Positions 31,873 through 39,909 of a DNA stretch of 64,000 bases are shown here, in pieces (position 1 is the first letter of the stretch; every line of letters starts with the position of its first letter). Under the pieces are notes generated by a model. That model saw nothing but the letters and a program-made list of their open reading frames with translations. It did not search any database and was not told where the DNA came from. The position numbers were made by a program, and so were the translations under genes. This DNA comes from Murinocardiopsis flavida (GTDB lineage Bacteria > Actinomycetota > Actinomycetes > Streptosporangiales > Streptosporangiaceae), in NCBI RefSeq assembly GCF_003014485.1, contig NZ_PYGA01000016.1, positions 124,001 through 188,000 on the forward strand, written 5' to 3'.

Positions 31873-33150
31873 TCAACGCGCCGCCACATGGCGCACCCGC
31901 GCCGCCACACCCGCGAACACCGCCACCGCAACCACACCGGTCGACGCCATCACCACCACCATCGACCCCAGACTCGGCTGACCACTCGCCGTCAACCCCG
32001 CCATCGCGGCCAAACCCCCGCCCACCGCGAACTGCAACGAACCCACCAGCGCCGACGCCGTCCCCGCCACCGAACGCGGCTGCGACGAAATCGCCAACGT
32101 CGTCGCATTCGGGAACACGAACCCCACGCTGAACATCATGAAACAGAACACCGCCGTCAACGACACCAGGCTCGCCCACCCGGTACCCCACAGCACACCC
32201 AGCACGGCCACCGCCGACAACGCACCCGCCAACCCCGCAGCCAACCGCCGCGGCGTCGACACCCGACCGATCAGCGCCGCATTCACCTGCGTCCCCGCGA
32301 TCATCCCCACCGTGTTCACCGCGAACATCCAACTGAACTGCTGCGGACTCGCACCGAACTCGTTCTGCGACACGAACGAGAACGCCGAAATGTAGGTGAA
32401 CATCATCGCGAAACTCAACGCCAACGTCAGCGTCGGACCAATGAACCGCGCATCACGCAGCAGCATCACCAACGTCGACCCCAACTGCCGCGCACCCCGC
32501 GCCTGACGCTGCTCCCGCGGCAGGCTCTCCGGCAGCCACAACAGCACCACCACGAAACTCACCGCGGAAACCGCACCCAACACCACAAAACTCAACTGCC
32601 ACGGACCCACCAGCAGCAACTGCCCGCCAAGAATCGGCCCCAACATCGGCGCCAACCCCGTCACCAGCATCAACCGCGAAAAGAACCGCGCAGCCCCATC
32701 ACCGTCGAACAAATCCCGCACCACAGCACGCGAAATCACCGCACCCGCGGCACCCGCCACACCCTGCACAAACCGCAAACCCACAAACACCGGCGCCGAC
32801 GGCACCAACACACACGCCAACGACGCCACCGTGAACACCGCCACCCCGATCAACAACGGAGTACGACGCCCCCACGCATCACTCATCGGCCCGATGAGCA
32901 ACTGCCCCGCGCCCATCCCCACCATGATCGCCGTCAGCGTCAGCGCCACCTGCGCCTCAGACGCCCCCAAATCCGCCGCGATCTGCGGAAACGCAGGCAG
33001 ATACAGGTCAGTCGCCAACGGGCCGGTCGCCGTCAGCGTCCCCAGCACCAACACCAACAACGCCACAGCGCGCCGCGACCGCGGCGGCGCACCCGCATCG
33101 GCACGGCCGGCACCCCGGGCAGCGGAACGAGACAGGACAGGGGAGGACAC
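31873..33150 (-). CDS. Bcr/CflA-family drug exporter (MFS)
   Basis: A 425-residue transporter with 12 predicted helices. The DHA1 Bcr/CflA signature is present: LGTLTATGPLATDLYLPAFPQIAADLGASEAQVALTLTAIMVGMGAGQLLIGPMSDAWGRRTPLL, including motif A (GPMSDAWGRR). GVAGAAGAVISRAVVRDLFDG and the ATTLAISSQPRSVAGTASALVGSLQ helix 10-11 stretch match the family. It exports drugs such as bicyclomycin or chloramphenicol by proton antiport; the substrate here is unknown. The GTG at 33150 follows GAAGGAG. Confidence 0.93.
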   Translation of the reverse strand: MSSPVLSRSAARGAGRADAGAPPRSRRAVALLVLVLGTLTATGPLATDLYLPAFPQIAADLGASEAQVALTLTAIMVGMGAGQLLIGPMSDAWGRRTPLLIGVAVFTVASLACVLVPSAPVFVGLRFVQGVAGAAGAVISRAVVRDLFDGDGAARFFSRLMLVTGLAPMLGPILGGQLLLVGPWQLSFVVLGAVSAVSFVVVLLWLPESLPREQRQARGARQLGSTLVMLLRDARFIGPTLTLALSFAMMFTYISAFSFVSQNEFGASPQQFSWMFAVNTVGMIAGTQVNAALIGRVSTPRRLAAGLAGALSAVAVLGVLWGTGWASLVSLTAVFCFMMFSVGFVFPNATTLAISSQPRSVAGTASALVGSLQFAVGGGLAAMAGLTASGQPSLGSMVVVMASTGVVAVAVFAGVAARVRHVAAR

Positions 33151-33520
33151 AGGACTCCTTCACGGAAATGAAAAGCAAGCGAAAGCAACGGAAGACAACC
33201 CATGACCCCGCCACCACATCAAGCCAACACCCCAACACCCCACCCGAAATCCCCAAACCACCGAAATCCCACCGTGATGTCCGTTACCTCGAAAAACCCG
33301 GAAACCCCTTTGACAAAGGGGACCCCACTCCGCGCCACAACCCGAACTGCACGACCACGGACACGAACCCATCACAGCCCTCAACGCCATTGACGTAACC
33401 CGTGCGACGGCGATCCCACGACCCCGCCGAGCAGGACCACGGGGGTGTGCGGCACGGCCCGGCGCCGGGCGACACCGCCAGCCGCACCGGCCGCACCCCG
33501 CAGGCCCTAAGCTGAACCCC
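33151..33520. other. Intergenic C/A-rich region with a 17-bp palindrome
   Basis: About 370 bases without a gene between divergent transcription units (exporter on the minus strand and HipA-like kinase on the plus strand). The plus strand is very poor in G. It contains the perfect palindrome CCCCTTTGACAAAGGGG at 33305-33321, and a TAAGCT -10-like box just before the kinase start. Confidence 0.6.
33305..33321. promoter_or_regulatory. Palindromic operator candidate
   Basis: CCCCTTT-GAC-AAAGGGG, 7-bp perfect arms, about 155 bases before the Bcr/CflA exporter start and 200 before the HipA-like kinase. A typical shape for a TetR/MarR-type site controlling a drug exporter. Confidence 0.45.
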
Positions 33521-34273
33521 GTGCTCACCGAGGTCACCGCCACCCGCTACGTCACACCCCTGCGCGAAGGCGGCTCACTACCCGGCATCGTCGAAGCCGA
33601 CGACGACGGCACCTACGTCGCCAAATTCCACGGCGCCGGCCAGGGCCGCAAAGCCCTCATCGCCGAGATCATCTCCGGCGAACTCGCCCGCCGCCTCGAC
33701 CTCCCGGTCCCCGACCTCGCACTCATCACCATCGACCCCCTCATCGCCCGCGCCGAACCCGACGAAGAAGTCCAAGAACTCCTCAAAGCCAGCGCCGGCC
33801 GCAACCTCGCCATGGACTTCCTCCCCCGCGCCCTCGGCTACGACCCCCTCACCCACGGCATCGACCCCCGCCTCGCCGGCCGCATCCTCTTCTTCGACGC
33901 CTTCGTCGGCAACGTCGACCGCTCCTGGCGCAACCCCAACATGCTCCTCTGGCACCGCGAGCCCTACCTCATCGACCACGGCGCGACCCTGATCTTCCAC
34001 CACAACTGGGCACGCACCCCCGCACCCACCAAGCCCTACGACGCATCCGACCACGTCATGGCGCACGCCCACCCCGACCTCGCCGCCGCCGACACCGACC
34101 TCGCCCCCCGGCTCACCCCCGCACTCCTCACCGAGGCCATCGACCTCGTCCCCGACGAGTGGCTCACCGACGAACCCGGGTTCACCGGCCCTCAGCACGT
34201 GCGCGACGCCTACCTAAACCACCTCAGCGCCCGCGCCGCCGACCGCTCCTGGCTGCCCGAGGTGACCCCGTGA
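33521..34273 (+). CDS. HipA-like kinase family protein
   Basis: A 250-residue protein kinase-like fold, shorter than HipA toxin. It has GSLPGIVEADDDGTYVAKFHGAGQG (nucleotide loop and Lys), LIAEIISGELARRLDLPVPDLALI, FFDAFVGNVDRSWRNPNMLLWHREPYLIDHGATL with the catalytic Asp-Asn pair (VGNVDR, NPN) and the metal-binding Asp in LIDHG. This compact subfamily is typically encoded with DUF3037, as here: GTGA overlap with the next start. Known HipA kinases phosphorylate translation factors; the target here is unknown. Confidence 0.88.
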   Translation: MLTEVTATRYVTPLREGGSLPGIVEADDDGTYVAKFHGAGQGRKALIAEIISGELARRLDLPVPDLALITIDPLIARAEPDEEVQELLKASAGRNLAMDFLPRALGYDPLTHGIDPRLAGRILFFDAFVGNVDRSWRNPNMLLWHREPYLIDHGATLIFHHNWARTPAPTKPYDASDHVMAHAHPDLAAADTDLAPRLTPALLTEAIDLVPDEWLTDEPGFTGPQHVRDAYLNHLSARAADRSWLPEVTP

Positions 34274-34668
34274 CCGCCGCCCCCCGCACCCCCTACGAGT
34301 ACGCCGCACTGCGCGTCATCCCGCGCATCGAACGCGGCGAGCAGATCAACGCCGGCGTCATCCTCTACTCCCAGAGCCACGACTACCTCGCCGCACTGCA
34401 CCACCTCGACACCCACCGCCTGCACGCCCTCGACACCGCCGCCGACGCCGACGGCATCCGCGCGGCCCTCGACGCCATCAGCACCGTGTGCCGCGGCGAG
34501 CCCGGCCAGAGCGCCGCCTGCGACGCCGACCAGGGACGCCGCTTCCGCTGGCTCACCGCCCCCCGCAGCACCATCGTGCAGGCCGGCCCCATCCACACCG
34601 GGCTCACCGCCGACCCCGCGGCCGAACTCCGGCGGCTCCTGCGCGTCCTCGTCCTGCCGACCGGCTGA
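34270..34668 (+). CDS. DUF3037 protein
   Basis: A 132-residue protein coupled to the HipA-like kinase by a 4-base GTGA overlap. The DUF3037 core reads YEYAALRVIPRIERGEQINAGVILYSQSHDYLAA, followed by DADGIRAALDAISTVCRG and FRWLTAPRSTIVQAGPIHTGLT. These proteins nearly always pair with HipA-like kinases and may modulate or inhibit them. Function is unproven. Confidence 0.92.
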   Translation: MTAAPRTPYEYAALRVIPRIERGEQINAGVILYSQSHDYLAALHHLDTHRLHALDTAADADGIRAALDAISTVCRGEPGQSAACDADQGRRFRWLTAPRSTIVQAGPIHTGLTADPAAELRRLLRVLVLPTG

Positions 34669-34701
34669 ACCGCCCGCACACGCGGCGCACACGGCCCTGA
34701 A

Positions 34702-34713
34702 GCGCATATGCGC
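34702..34713. promoter_or_regulatory. Palindrome GCGCATATGCGC upstream of ArsR gene
   Basis: A perfect 12-bp palindrome 8 bases upstream of the -10 box TATATT (34721-34726). It covers the spacer and -35 region, as expected for autorepression by the ArsR protein it precedes. Confidence 0.65.
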
Positions 34714-34720
34714 GCCTTGG

Positions 34721-34726
34721 TATATT
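34721..34726 (+). promoter_or_regulatory. -10 box of leaderless arsR-type gene
   Basis: TATATT ends 6 bases before the GTG at 34733, so the transcript should begin at or next to the start codon. Confidence 0.6.
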
Positions 34727-34732
34727 AAAGGC

Positions 34733-35062
34733 GTGCCCGAACCCTTCACCGTGCTCGCCGAACCCGCCCGCAGGCGCATCCTCGACCTCCTCCTGGAGCG
34801 CCCGCGCCTCGTCGGCGAGATCAGCAGGGAACTCGGCATCACCCAACCCGGCACCTCCAAGCACCTGCGCGTCCTGCGCGAAGCCGGGTTCGTCCACGTG
34901 CGCGCCGACGCACAGCGGCGCTGGTACGAACTGCGCCCCGCCCCGCTCGCCGACATCGACGCGTGGCTCACGCCCTACCGCCGGCTGTGGAACGACCACC
35001 TCGACCTCCTCGAACGCCACCTCGACACCATGGACTCCGAGGGATCCGAGGAATCCGGCTGA
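34733..35062 (+). CDS. ArsR-family winged-helix regulator
   Basis: A 109-residue protein: FTVLAEPARRRILDLLLERPRLVGEISRELGITQPGTSKHLRVLREAGFVHVRADAQRRWYELRP is a complete ArsR winged helix. The C-terminal DAWLTPYRRLWNDHLDLLERHLD helix resembles the SdpR-like subgroup that usually regulates SRPBCC/AHSA1 genes. There are no cysteine metal ligands. A double AHSA1 gene lies 5 kb away (39910-40857), not adjacent. Probably autoregulated through the palindrome at 34702-34713. Confidence 0.92.
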   Translation: MPEPFTVLAEPARRRILDLLLERPRLVGEISRELGITQPGTSKHLRVLREAGFVHVRADAQRRWYELRPAPLADIDAWLTPYRRLWNDHLDLLERHLDTMDSEGSEESG

Positions 35063-35537
35063 CCCGCGAGCGCACCCGCGCCGCCGCTCACCCGCGCGCC
35101 CGGGTCCGGGCCGCCTCCGCGTGACCGGCACCAGATGGGCGCGCGCCGCCCCCGACACCCGCACGTCCGCGCCGACCGAAACCCCCGCTGTCACTAAACG
35201 ACGCGATACACCGGTCGGCGCATCTTCCCGCCCCGCTCTCAACGCCTGCCATGGCGGCGTTATAGGAGGTCGGGCGGCTTGCCGCTCGAATTGGTCTTTG
35301 CTGTTCTGCTGTGCAGTGCACAGTATCGCCACCTTTACAATGTAGATTCATAAGATGGCGGCCGGGCCGGTATTCGGACCGAAAAGCCGGTGCCGCCCGT
35401 CCCCGGCCCTTGCTAGCGTTGCCCCAGGCTGGCCGCGGGACTCCGGTGCGACTTCCGGACACCGCCTATTAAGCGACAGTTTGCAGCTCGCGCCCCCACT
35501 CCCCGGCCGGCCCCGCACCCGCCCCGCAGGAGCCCGC
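35063..35537. other. Intergenic region upstream of the vWA/ARPP-2 pair
   Basis: About 475 bases without a gene. It has a lower-GC stretch from 35200 to 35360, and CCTTTACAAyGTAGATTCA (35332-35350) shared with 54361-54379. A TAGCGT -10-like hexamer lies at 35414-35419. A large, low-GC regulatory region for a two-gene operon. Confidence 0.55.
35332..35350 (+). promoter_or_regulatory. Shared 19-bp motif, copy 1
   Basis: CCTTTACAATGTAGATTCA matches 54361-54379 with one change (T/C); the similarity continues on the complement as TTGTAAAGG plus GCG. It lies about 190 bases upstream of the vWA gene. Confidence 0.5.
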
Positions 35538-36968
35538 ATGACCGACACCTTCGCCGACCTCCTCGCCTGCGAAGACATCGTCATGTTCGCCAACGCCGCC
35601 ATCGCCGGCACCGGGCAGCGCGAGTTCCGCTCCACCGCCGCCGCACAACGCTTCGGCCTGCGCTTCCTGCACGACTACGTGTGCGGCAACTACCGCGACG
35701 TCTACACCGCGATGCTCGCCATCGACATCAACGACCACAACGCCGCCACGATCATCCACACCCTGCTCGCCACCTCCGCCCAGGCCACCCCCCAGCAGCG
35801 CCGCGCCGAACGCCCCCTCATCGACCGGCGCCTCCGCGGGCTCCCCCCGCAGCGCGCCTACAAGCTCTTCCACGCGCTCCAGCGCGACCGCGTCAACAAC
35901 CGCCGCACCCGCGCGATCATCCGCGACTACCGCGCCGCCCGGCCCGACCCCGCACTGGACGCCGTGAAGTATCGCGCCGCGCTCAAGGCCGCCACCCGCC
36001 ACGCCCACCTGCGCCTGCCCGGCGAGTACGGCACCTTCCTCTACGACCCGCTGCGCCCGGCCCGCTATGACACCCCCCTGCTGGAGACCTGGCGCCGCGC
36101 CCACTACAGCGCAAGCGCCCTCTACGACCTCCCCCTCACCGTCGCCGAGGGCTTCGCCGCCAAGCACGGCATCGCGCGCACCGACTTCCTGCGCGCCATC
36201 GCCCCCGCCGCCACCCGCGGCGAGGCGCTGCGCCTGCAATCCGCCGCCGCGCGGGCCGACGCGCCGGCCCTCCGCGTCGACCTGCACCGGGTCCCCCTCA
36301 CCCGGCTCGCGGGCTACGTGCTCTCCCTCGACCTGGACGAGCGCGCCCGGCGCCGCGGCGAACTCACCGGCGCGCTCGCCGCCGCAGCGCGCACCGCGGC
36401 CGGCCGCCGCGCCGGAACGTGGGGCCGCACCGCCGCCGTCCTCGACGACAGCTACTCCTCGTTCGGCTCCCCCGCCAAGCGCCGCCGCCCGCTCGCGGTC
36501 GCGCTCGCCTGCCACTACCTCCTCGACGCGCTGGCCGAGCGCCACACCAGCCACTGGGTGTCGGGCCGCACCGACCCCCTGATGGCCTACCCCCGCGGGT
36601 CGAGCCCGCTGGCCGAACGCGTCCTCGACGCGCTGGAGACCGCTCCCCCGCGGCTCATCGTCGTCTCCGACGGCCACGACGACACCCCGGACGTGTGCGC
36701 GTCGGTCCTCAGCGCCTGGCGGCACCGCGTCGACCCCGGCCGCGCCACCAGCGTCACCCACCTCAACCCCGTCTTCGACGCCGAGGAGTTCACCCCCGTC
36801 CGCCTCTCCCCCGCCATCCCCACCGTGGGCATCCGCGCCGCCGAGAACCTGCCCGCGCTGGTCGGGCTCGCGCGGTTCGCCGAAGGCACCTCCGGCCTCC
36901 ACGACCTGCGCAGCCACCTCGCCGACCAGGTGGAGCGCTACCTCGCCGACAGCGGAGACCCCCGGTGA
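35538..36968 (+). CDS. vWA protein, Ro60/TROVE-like
   Basis: A 476-residue soluble protein. Residues about 1-290 are helical, resembling the HEAT-like TROVE domain of Ro60/Rsr proteins (LQRDRVNNRRTRAIIRDYRAARPDPALDAVKYRAALKAATRHAH). The C-terminal part is a von Willebrand A domain with a MIDAS-type DxSxS motif (AAVLDDSYSSFGS), the strand LIVVSDGHDDTPDVCASVLSAW and HLNPVFDAEEFTP. Ro proteins bind Y RNA and misfolded RNA; the TROVE assignment here is only by layout. It overlaps the next gene by GTGA. Probably RNA-related, by inference. Confidence 0.65.
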   Translation: MTDTFADLLACEDIVMFANAAIAGTGQREFRSTAAAQRFGLRFLHDYVCGNYRDVYTAMLAIDINDHNAATIIHTLLATSAQATPQQRRAERPLIDRRLRGLPPQRAYKLFHALQRDRVNNRRTRAIIRDYRAARPDPALDAVKYRAALKAATRHAHLRLPGEYGTFLYDPLRPARYDTPLLETWRRAHYSASALYDLPLTVAEGFAAKHGIARTDFLRAIAPAATRGEALRLQSAAARADAPALRVDLHRVPLTRLAGYVLSLDLDERARRRGELTGALAAAARTAAGRRAGTWGRTAAVLDDSYSSFGSPAKRRRPLAVALACHYLLDALAERHTSHWVSGRTDPLMAYPRGSSPLAERVLDALETAPPRLIVVSDGHDDTPDVCASVLSAWRHRVDPGRATSVTHLNPVFDAEEFTPVRLSPAIPTVGIRAAENLPALVGLARFAEGTSGLHDLRSHLADQVERYLADSGDPR

Positions 36969-38092
36969 GCCCCCTGCCCGGCCTGCGCACCGCCGCCGCC
37001 CAGGTGTGGGGCGGCATCCGGCTCGTCCCCCTGATCCGCGACGAGCCGATCACCGACCTGCGGCTGCACGCCCGGATCGACGACGCCGACCTCACGGTCA
37101 GCCGCACCCGCGACGGCGGCCCCTACCTCGCCTACGTGCCGCACGCCTACGTCGCCACGTGGGCGGCAGGCGGCGCGCCCGCCGCGGCGTTCGGCACCCA
37201 GATCATCGACTCCGGCACCGCGCCGGACGCCGTCACCATCCGCGTCCACCAGCGCTTCGTGCAGCGCGAGGCCCGCTCGCGGCTGCGCTTCCTGCCCCTG
37301 CACCTGGCCATGGAGGGCTACCTCGCCCTGCACTTCGGCGGGCCGAGCGTCGTCTGGCCCGAATGGTCCAAGCAGGCGGTCCGCGCCGGTCTGTCGCCGC
37401 GCGCCGAGCGCTCCTATTCGGGGCACCACATCGCCGACCTGGAGGAGGCCCTCCGCGTCTTCGAGATCCTCCCCGGCCAGTGCGGCGTGGTCGTGTACGT
37501 AGGCGACTCCCCCGCGACCGCGTTCGCCGTCCCGCACCCCGACGACTACCGCGCCCTGCACCCGACCCTGCTCCTCGACATGTACGGCGAACTCGTCTTC
37601 GTCAACGGGCTGCTCGGCCCCCGCGCCGCGCCGCTGCACACCCCGTTCGACCACCGCCGCGTCGGCGGCATCGCCGACCTGCGCGCCGTCCTGGCCGAGC
37701 AGCGCCGGGCCTGGGCGGAGTTCCACGACACCCTCATGGCCGGGTCGCTGCGCATCACCGACGAGCACACCGTCGACCACGTCTACTCCGCGGGGAACTA
37801 CCGGCTGGAGCGCTTCCTGCCGCCGTTCCGCCCCAAGGCCGAGAACCACATCGGCGAGCGGATCGTCGCCGCCGACGGCACCGTCGCCTACCTCAAGACC
37901 TTCCGCCTCTCCGAGAACCAGGTGAAGCGGGGCTACGTCCTGGCGGCCCTCGCGGCGCACGACTGGCGGCTCGACGCCGCGGCCGACGCCTTGGGCACCG
38001 ACCGCGGCGGCCTCGTGGCCCGCCTCGACCGGCTCGGGTTCGGCAACCTCCTCCGCCGCGACCTCCGCGACCGATTCGCCCGCCGCCGTTGA
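36965..38092 (+). CDS. ARPP-2-like protein with Fis-type C-terminus
   Basis: A 375-residue protein translationally coupled to the vWA gene. The start (TAAAQVWGGIRLVPLIRDEPITDLRLHARI), then AYVPHAYVATWAAGGAPAAAFGTQII and FLPLHLAMEGYLALHFGG, match what I recall of ARPP-2-domain proteins, found in actinomycete operons with RNA-repair and conflict genes. The C-terminal VLAALAAHDWRLDAAADALGTDRGGLVARLDRLGFGNLL is a Fis-like helix-turn-helix. Function not established; domain call from memory of the family. Confidence 0.6.
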   Translation: MSPLPGLRTAAAQVWGGIRLVPLIRDEPITDLRLHARIDDADLTVSRTRDGGPYLAYVPHAYVATWAAGGAPAAAFGTQIIDSGTAPDAVTIRVHQRFVQREARSRLRFLPLHLAMEGYLALHFGGPSVVWPEWSKQAVRAGLSPRAERSYSGHHIADLEEALRVFEILPGQCGVVVYVGDSPATAFAVPHPDDYRALHPTLLLDMYGELVFVNGLLGPRAAPLHTPFDHRRVGGIADLRAVLAEQRRAWAEFHDTLMAGSLRITDEHTVDHVYSAGNYRLERFLPPFRPKAENHIGERIVAADGTVAYLKTFRLSENQVKRGYVLAALAAHDWRLDAAADALGTDRGGLVARLDRLGFGNLLRRDLRDRFARRR

Positions 38093-38127
38093 CCGGGACG
38101 GCCCTCGTCCCGGCCCGGTCGACCGGG
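38093..38127. terminator. Hairpin after the ARPP-2-like gene
   Basis: Arms 38093-38100/38106-38113 (8 bp, 5-nt loop) are followed by the palindrome CCCGGTCGACCGGG. It starts at the stop codon of the operon and probably ends it. Confidence 0.65.
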
Positions 38128-38206
38128 ACGAGGGGACGCCGCTGGGCGGGCGGGGCCGGGCCGAAACCGCGTGACAGCCCGCGGGCCCGGCGCCGATGAT
38201 GGGCGG

Positions 38207-38593
38207 ATGGCGCGCCTGCACGACATCGTCTTCGACTGCTCCCACCCCGCTGCCGCGGCCCGCTTCTGGGCGGCGGCCCTGGACGGCTACGCCGTGGCCC
38301 CCTACGACGACGAGGAGCTCGCGCGGCTGCGCGCCCTGGGCATCACCAGCACCGAGGACGACCCGACCGTTCTCGTGGAGCCGGCGGGCGGCGGGCCGCG
38401 GCTGTGGTTCCAGCGCGTGCCCGAGGCCAAGCGGGTGAAGAACCGCGTGCACCTGGACCTGCTCGCGGTGGACCTGGAGGCGGAGATCCGCCGCCTGACC
38501 GGTCTCGGCGCGACCGTTCACGCCCGCCACCTGGACCCCGTCGTCCTGGCCGACCCCGAAGGCAACGAGTTCTGCCTCGGTCGGGCGGACTGA
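38207..38593 (+). CDS. VOC-family protein (glyoxalase-like)
   Basis: A 128-residue single glyoxalase/bleomycin-resistance-like domain: HDIVFDCSHPAAAARFWAAALDG at the N-terminus, WFQRVPEAKRVKNRVHLDLLAVDLEAEI in the middle, and DPVVLADPEGNEFCLG at the end, the usual metal-binding Glu region. GATGAT, six bases before the ATG, suggests a leaderless mRNA. The family includes many with unknown substrates. Confidence 0.88.
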   Translation: MARLHDIVFDCSHPAAAARFWAAALDGYAVAPYDDEELARLRALGITSTEDDPTVLVEPAGGGPRLWFQRVPEAKRVKNRVHLDLLAVDLEAEIRRLTGLGATVHARHLDPVVLADPEGNEFCLGRAD

Positions 38594-38747
38594 CGGCGGC
38601 CCGGCCGCCGCTCCGCGACCCCGACGGCCGCCGCCGGGCCCCGGTGGTGGCATCAATGGGAGGCTGCGACGTCCGCCGACGTGTTCGGACAACACCTGCG
38701 GCTGACTCAACCGGGGGGACGGCGATCAGAATCATCAACACCAGGCA

Positions 38748-38784
38748 CAGTGAAGGGCGGGGCGCAATCCCCCGCCCTTCACTG
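38748..38784 (+). terminator. 15-bp hairpin terminator
   Basis: Perfect arms 38748-38762 and 38770-38784 around a 7-nt loop, about 155 bases after the VOC gene and before the PLP enzyme gene. Confidence 0.8.
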
Positions 38785-38869
38785 CCGAACGAGCCCTGAG
38801 TAACGCCACTGGCCGTTCGGTTGCTGCTCAAGCCCCGACGTGGCGCCGGCGGCCCTACGATGCTGTGTC

Positions 38870-39850
38870 ATGCAACAGACCCGCCTCGACACTGCCCGGA
38901 TCCGGGCGGTGCACCGGGTCATCGACCCGATGTTCCTCGACACTCCTCTGTACCGCTGCGAGGCGCTGGAGCCCGAACTCGGTTGCACGGTGAGCATCAA
39001 GCTCGAAACAGCCAACCCGGTCCGCAGCTTCAAGGCCCGCGGCACCGAGCTCGTCGCGAGCCGACTCGTCGACCACGGCCCGCAAGCTGCGGTGTGCGCC
39101 AGCGCGGGCAACCTCGGCCAAGCCCTCGCCTGGTCCGGGCGCGGCCGAGACCTCGACGTCACCGTCGTGGCATCCCGCTCCGCTACCGCGGCAAAACTCG
39201 ACCGCATCCGCGCGCTGGACGCCAGGTTGGAACTGGTGGACGGCGACCACGAAACGGCGCGCGAACGGGCCGCGGCCATCGCGCGCCGCGACGGCATCCG
39301 CCTGGTCGAGGACAGCCTGGACATCGAGACCTGCGAGGGCGCGGCGACCATCGGCCTGGAACTGGTCGAGGCCGCACCGCCGTTCGACGCCGTCCTGATC
39401 GCTCTGGGCGGCGGGGCACTGGCCACCGGCGTGGGCCATGTGGTGAAGGCATTGGCACCCGGAGTCGAGGTGATCTGCGTCCAGCCGCGGGGCGCTCCGG
39501 CGATGACGCGTTCCTGGCACCAGCGGCGCGTCGTCACCACCGACTCCACCCACACCATCGCCGACGGCGTCGCCGGCCGGCGTCCCATCCCCGCCGTTCT
39601 GAACGACCTCCTCCTGGTCGCCGACGATGCCGTCCTGGTGCACGAGGCGTCGATCACCGCCGCCATGCGAGTACTCCTCGACCAGGCCGGCCTCATCGTC
39701 GAGCCGTCGGCCGCGCTCGGCATCGCCGCGATCCTCGAAGACCGTGACCGCTTCGCCGGCCGACACATCGTCACCATCGTGTGCGGAAGCAACGTCGACA
39801 TGGACGCCTACCACCGCTGGGTCGGCACGGCTCCCGTCCACGGGTCGTGA
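38870..39850 (+). CDS. PLP-dependent threonine/serine dehydratase-like enzyme
   Basis: A 326-residue fold-type II PLP enzyme: LDTPLYRCEALEPELGCTVSIKLETANPVRSFKARGTELVASRL carries the Schiff-base Lys in SFKARG. VCASAGNLGQALAWSG replaces the usual SxGNHGQ loop. LIALGGGALATGVGHVVKAL binds the phosphate, and HIVTIVCGSNVD forms the cofactor end. Deamination of threonine or serine or a racemase reaction is possible. No ACT domain is present, so it is not the allosteric IlvA. Confidence 0.88.
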   Translation: MQQTRLDTARIRAVHRVIDPMFLDTPLYRCEALEPELGCTVSIKLETANPVRSFKARGTELVASRLVDHGPQAAVCASAGNLGQALAWSGRGRDLDVTVVASRSATAAKLDRIRALDARLELVDGDHETARERAAAIARRDGIRLVEDSLDIETCEGAATIGLELVEAAPPFDAVLIALGGGALATGVGHVVKALAPGVEVICVQPRGAPAMTRSWHQRRVVTTDSTHTIADGVAGRRPIPAVLNDLLLVADDAVLVHEASITAAMRVLLDQAGLIVEPSAALGIAAILEDRDRFAGRHIVTIVCGSNVDMDAYHRWVGTAPVHGS

Positions 39851-39909
39851 CGATCGCAGGACCCTGGCCGGCCCGTCCCCACCGAGCTCCGGGACGCCCG
39901 GGAGCGGCC

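Noticed and set aside
34679-35062. ArsR gene and the SRPBCC gene as one autoregulated unit
   Set aside because: They are 5 kb apart on opposite strands with several other genes between; kept only as a possible remote link.
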